Shown here: positions 62,821 through 64,000 of the stretch, one piece after another | Layout: every line of letters begins with the position of its first letter | Numbering within the stretch: position 1 is the stretch's first letter | Assembly (NCBI RefSeq): GCF_015354575.1 | Contig: NZ_JACAFQ010000026.1 | Coordinates: forward strand, 1 to 64,000 | Direction: 5' to 3' | DNA from: Pseudomonas sp. UFMG81 | GTDB lineage: Bacteria; Pseudomonadota; Gammaproteobacteria; Pseudomonadales; Pseudomonadaceae | DNA: 64,000 bases | Translations under genes and position numbers: made by a program | Notes under the pieces: generated by a model | Seen by the model: only the letters and a program-made list of their open reading frames with translations | Told to the model about the DNA's origin: nothing | The model's database searches: none

Positions 62821-63531
62821 ATGAGCCAGCCGCTGATCGAACTGCATGACCTGGTGTTCGCCTGGCCCGGCCAGGCGCCGCTGCTGGACATCCCGGCCTT
62901 GCGCCTGGAGCCGGGCGAAGCGCTGTTTCTCAAGGGCCCCAGCGGCAGTGGCAAGACCACCCTGCTCGGCCTGCTGGGCGGGGTCAACCGCGTAAACCAA
63001 GGCAGCATCCGCTTGCTTGGCCAGGACTTGTCGGCGTTGAGCCAGGGCGCGCGTGACCGCTTTCGCGTCGATCACACCGGCTACATCTTCCAGCAGTTCA
63101 ACCTGCTGCCGTTTCTCTCGGTGCGCGAGAACGTCGAGCTGCCCTGCCGCTTCTCGAAGTCCCGCGCCGCGCGCGCCAGCCAGCGCCATGGCAGTGTCGA
63201 CCAGGCCGCCGCCCATCTGCTCGGGCACCTCGGCCTGAGCGACCCCGACCTGCTCGCCCGTCGTGCCGGCAGCCTGTCGATCGGCCAGCAGCAGCGCGTC
63301 GCCGCCGCCCGGGCGCTGATCGGCCAGCCCGAACTGGTGATCGCCGACGAACCCACCTCGGCGCTCGATGCCGACACCCGCGAAGCCTTCATCCGCCTGC
63401 TGTTCGAGGAGTGCCGTGCGGCCGGCGCCAGCCTGCTGTTCGTCAGCCATGACCAGAGCCTGGCGCCGCTGTTCGACCGCCACCTGTCCCTGGCCGAACT
63501 CAATCGCGCCGCCAAGCCCCGGGAGGCCTGA
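62821..63531 (+). CDS. ABC transporter ATP-binding protein, LolD/MacB type
   Basis: A 236-aa ATPase: Walker A 'GPSGSGKTTLLGLLGG', signature 'SLSIGQQQRVAAARAL', Walker B 'LVIADEPTSALD'. ATG at 62821 directly follows the DUF2796 stop. Pairs with the FtsX-like permease downstream; type VII/MacB-like transporters move molecules within the periplasm rather than across the membrane, so a part in zinc or metallophore handling is inferred from context. Confidence 0.94.
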   Translation: MSQPLIELHDLVFAWPGQAPLLDIPALRLEPGEALFLKGPSGSGKTTLLGLLGGVNRVNQGSIRLLGQDLSALSQGARDRFRVDHTGYIFQQFNLLPFLSVRENVELPCRFSKSRAARASQRHGSVDQAAAHLLGHLGLSDPDLLARRAGSLSIGQQQRVAAARALIGQPELVIADEPTSALDADTREAFIRLLFEECRAAGASLLFVSHDQSLAPLFDRHLSLAELNRAAKPREA

Positions 63532-64000
63532 TGTATCTGCTCCGCCTTGCCCTGGCCAGCCTGGCCAACCGCCGCTTCACCGCCCTGCTCACCGCGTTCG
63601 CCATCGCCCTGTCGGTGTGCCTGCTGCTGGCGGTCGAGCGGGTGCGCACCGAAGCCCGCGCCAGCTTCGCCAGCACCATCAGTGGCACCGACCTGATCGT
63701 CGGCGCCCGCTCGGGGTCGGTGAACCTGCTGCTGTACTCGGTATTCCGCATCGGCAATGCCACCAACAACATCCGCTGGGACAGCTACCAGCACTACGCC
63801 AAGGACCCACGGGTGAAATGGGCCATCCCCATTTCGCTGGGTGATTCGCACCGCGGCTACCGGGTGATGGGCACCACTGGCGACTATTTCAGCCACTACC
63901 AGTACGGGCGCCGCCAGCACCTGGCCCTGAGCCAAGGCCGGCCGTTCGCCGACGACCCGTTCGAGGTGGTGCTCGGCGCCGAAGTGGCCGAGGCACTGCA
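63531..64000 (+). CDS. FtsX/MacB-like ABC permease, 3' end beyond the window
   Basis: The first 156 residues of a permease, read from the ATG at 63531-63533 which overlaps the ATPase stop (TGATG). 'FTALLTAFAIALSVCLLLAV' is the first membrane helix, followed by 'TISGTDLIVGARSGSVNLLL', a conserved stretch of MacB-type permeases, and the start of the periplasmic domain. Incomplete only because the window ends. Confidence 0.9.
   Translation, partial: MYLLRLALASLANRRFTALLTAFAIALSVCLLLAVERVRTEARASFASTISGTDLIVGARSGSVNLLLYSVFRIGNATNNIRWDSYQHYAKDPRVKWAIPISLGDSHRGYRVMGTTGDYFSHYQYGRRQHLALSQGRPFADDPFEVVLGAEVAEAL

Overview
The window looks like chromosomal DNA of a Pseudomonas putida-group bacterium. It is GC-rich, its housekeeping gene blocks are of Pseudomonas type (lipA-lipB-dacA-rlpA-mltB-rodA-mrdA-rlmH-rsfS-nadD-proA; nrdR-rib-nusB-thiL-pgpA), and about fourteen intergenic REP-type palindromes carry the cores familiar from P. 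putida (GAGCGGGCTTGCCCGCGAA and TAGGAGCGGCCTTGTGTCGCG). No tRNA, rRNA, CRISPR array, transposase or integrase was seen. Assignments rest on motifs and family knowledge read by eye; no database search was run.

Layout. 1-1382: a lytic transglycosylase gene whose 5' end is replaced by a perfect 242-bp inverted copy of its own middle, probably a contig-end or chimera artefact. 1501-14037 (minus strand): an S66 LD-carboxypeptidase, lipoate synthesis (lipA, lipB), then a cell-wall and elongasome block (dacA, rlpA, mltB, rodA, mrdA) running from rlmH, rsfS, nadD and proA. 14333-22000: a DNA glycosylase, a DedA-PAP2 fusion membrane protein, a LON-domain protein, an LrgAB pair, a MaoC-type hydratase, a MORN-repeat/C13-peptidase lipoprotein and a Rossmann reductase. 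21623-23882: a small lipoprotein, ubiX and mpl.

23949-31640: an ethanolamine catabolic unit without microcompartment genes. A sigma-54 activator is divergent from an aldehyde dehydrogenase with a good -24/-12 promoter; a permease and eutBC follow. EutBC makes acetaldehyde and ammonia and the dehydrogenase can oxidise the aldehyde. EutBC needs adenosylcobalamin, and a BtuB-like receptor and BtuF-like binding protein lie at 48.9-51.6 kb. The activator gene carries an in-frame 117-bp REP pair between its AAA+ and HTH domains. 31.7-35.5 kb: a GNAT, a DedA protein, an MtfA-like peptidase, ppa and a CI/S24-like regulator with no visible catalytic residues.

35791-41573 is the most unusual segment: a tightly packed minus-strand operon of a LuxE-like acyl-protein synthetase, an 818-aa fusion of a LuxC-type acyl reductase to a PaaK-like adenylating domain, a second PaaK-like ligase and a two-part GNAT. 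There is no luciferase and no visible carrier protein. It is preceded by an AT-rich leader with a 16-bp dyad, and next to that by what looks like the C-terminal stub of an alpha/beta hydrolase. The product is unknown; activation of a carboxylate and its reduction to an aldehyde is the inference.

42094-48783: a zeta-toxin-like kinase and RtcB, an FMN-riboswitch-controlled ribB, and xseB-ispA-dxs. 48888-59589: cobalamin uptake genes, ribA, a solute-binding protein, and the nrdR-ribD-ribE-ribBX-ribH-nusB-thiL-pgpA block. The ribBX C-terminal domain lacks the zinc cysteines of GTP cyclohydrolase II, so the stand-alone ribA probably supplies that step. 59695-64000: a lipoprotein, a methyltransferase, a CnoX-like thioredoxin, a small hypothetical gene, and a Zur-box-preceded DUF2796/ABC transporter operon that runs off the end.
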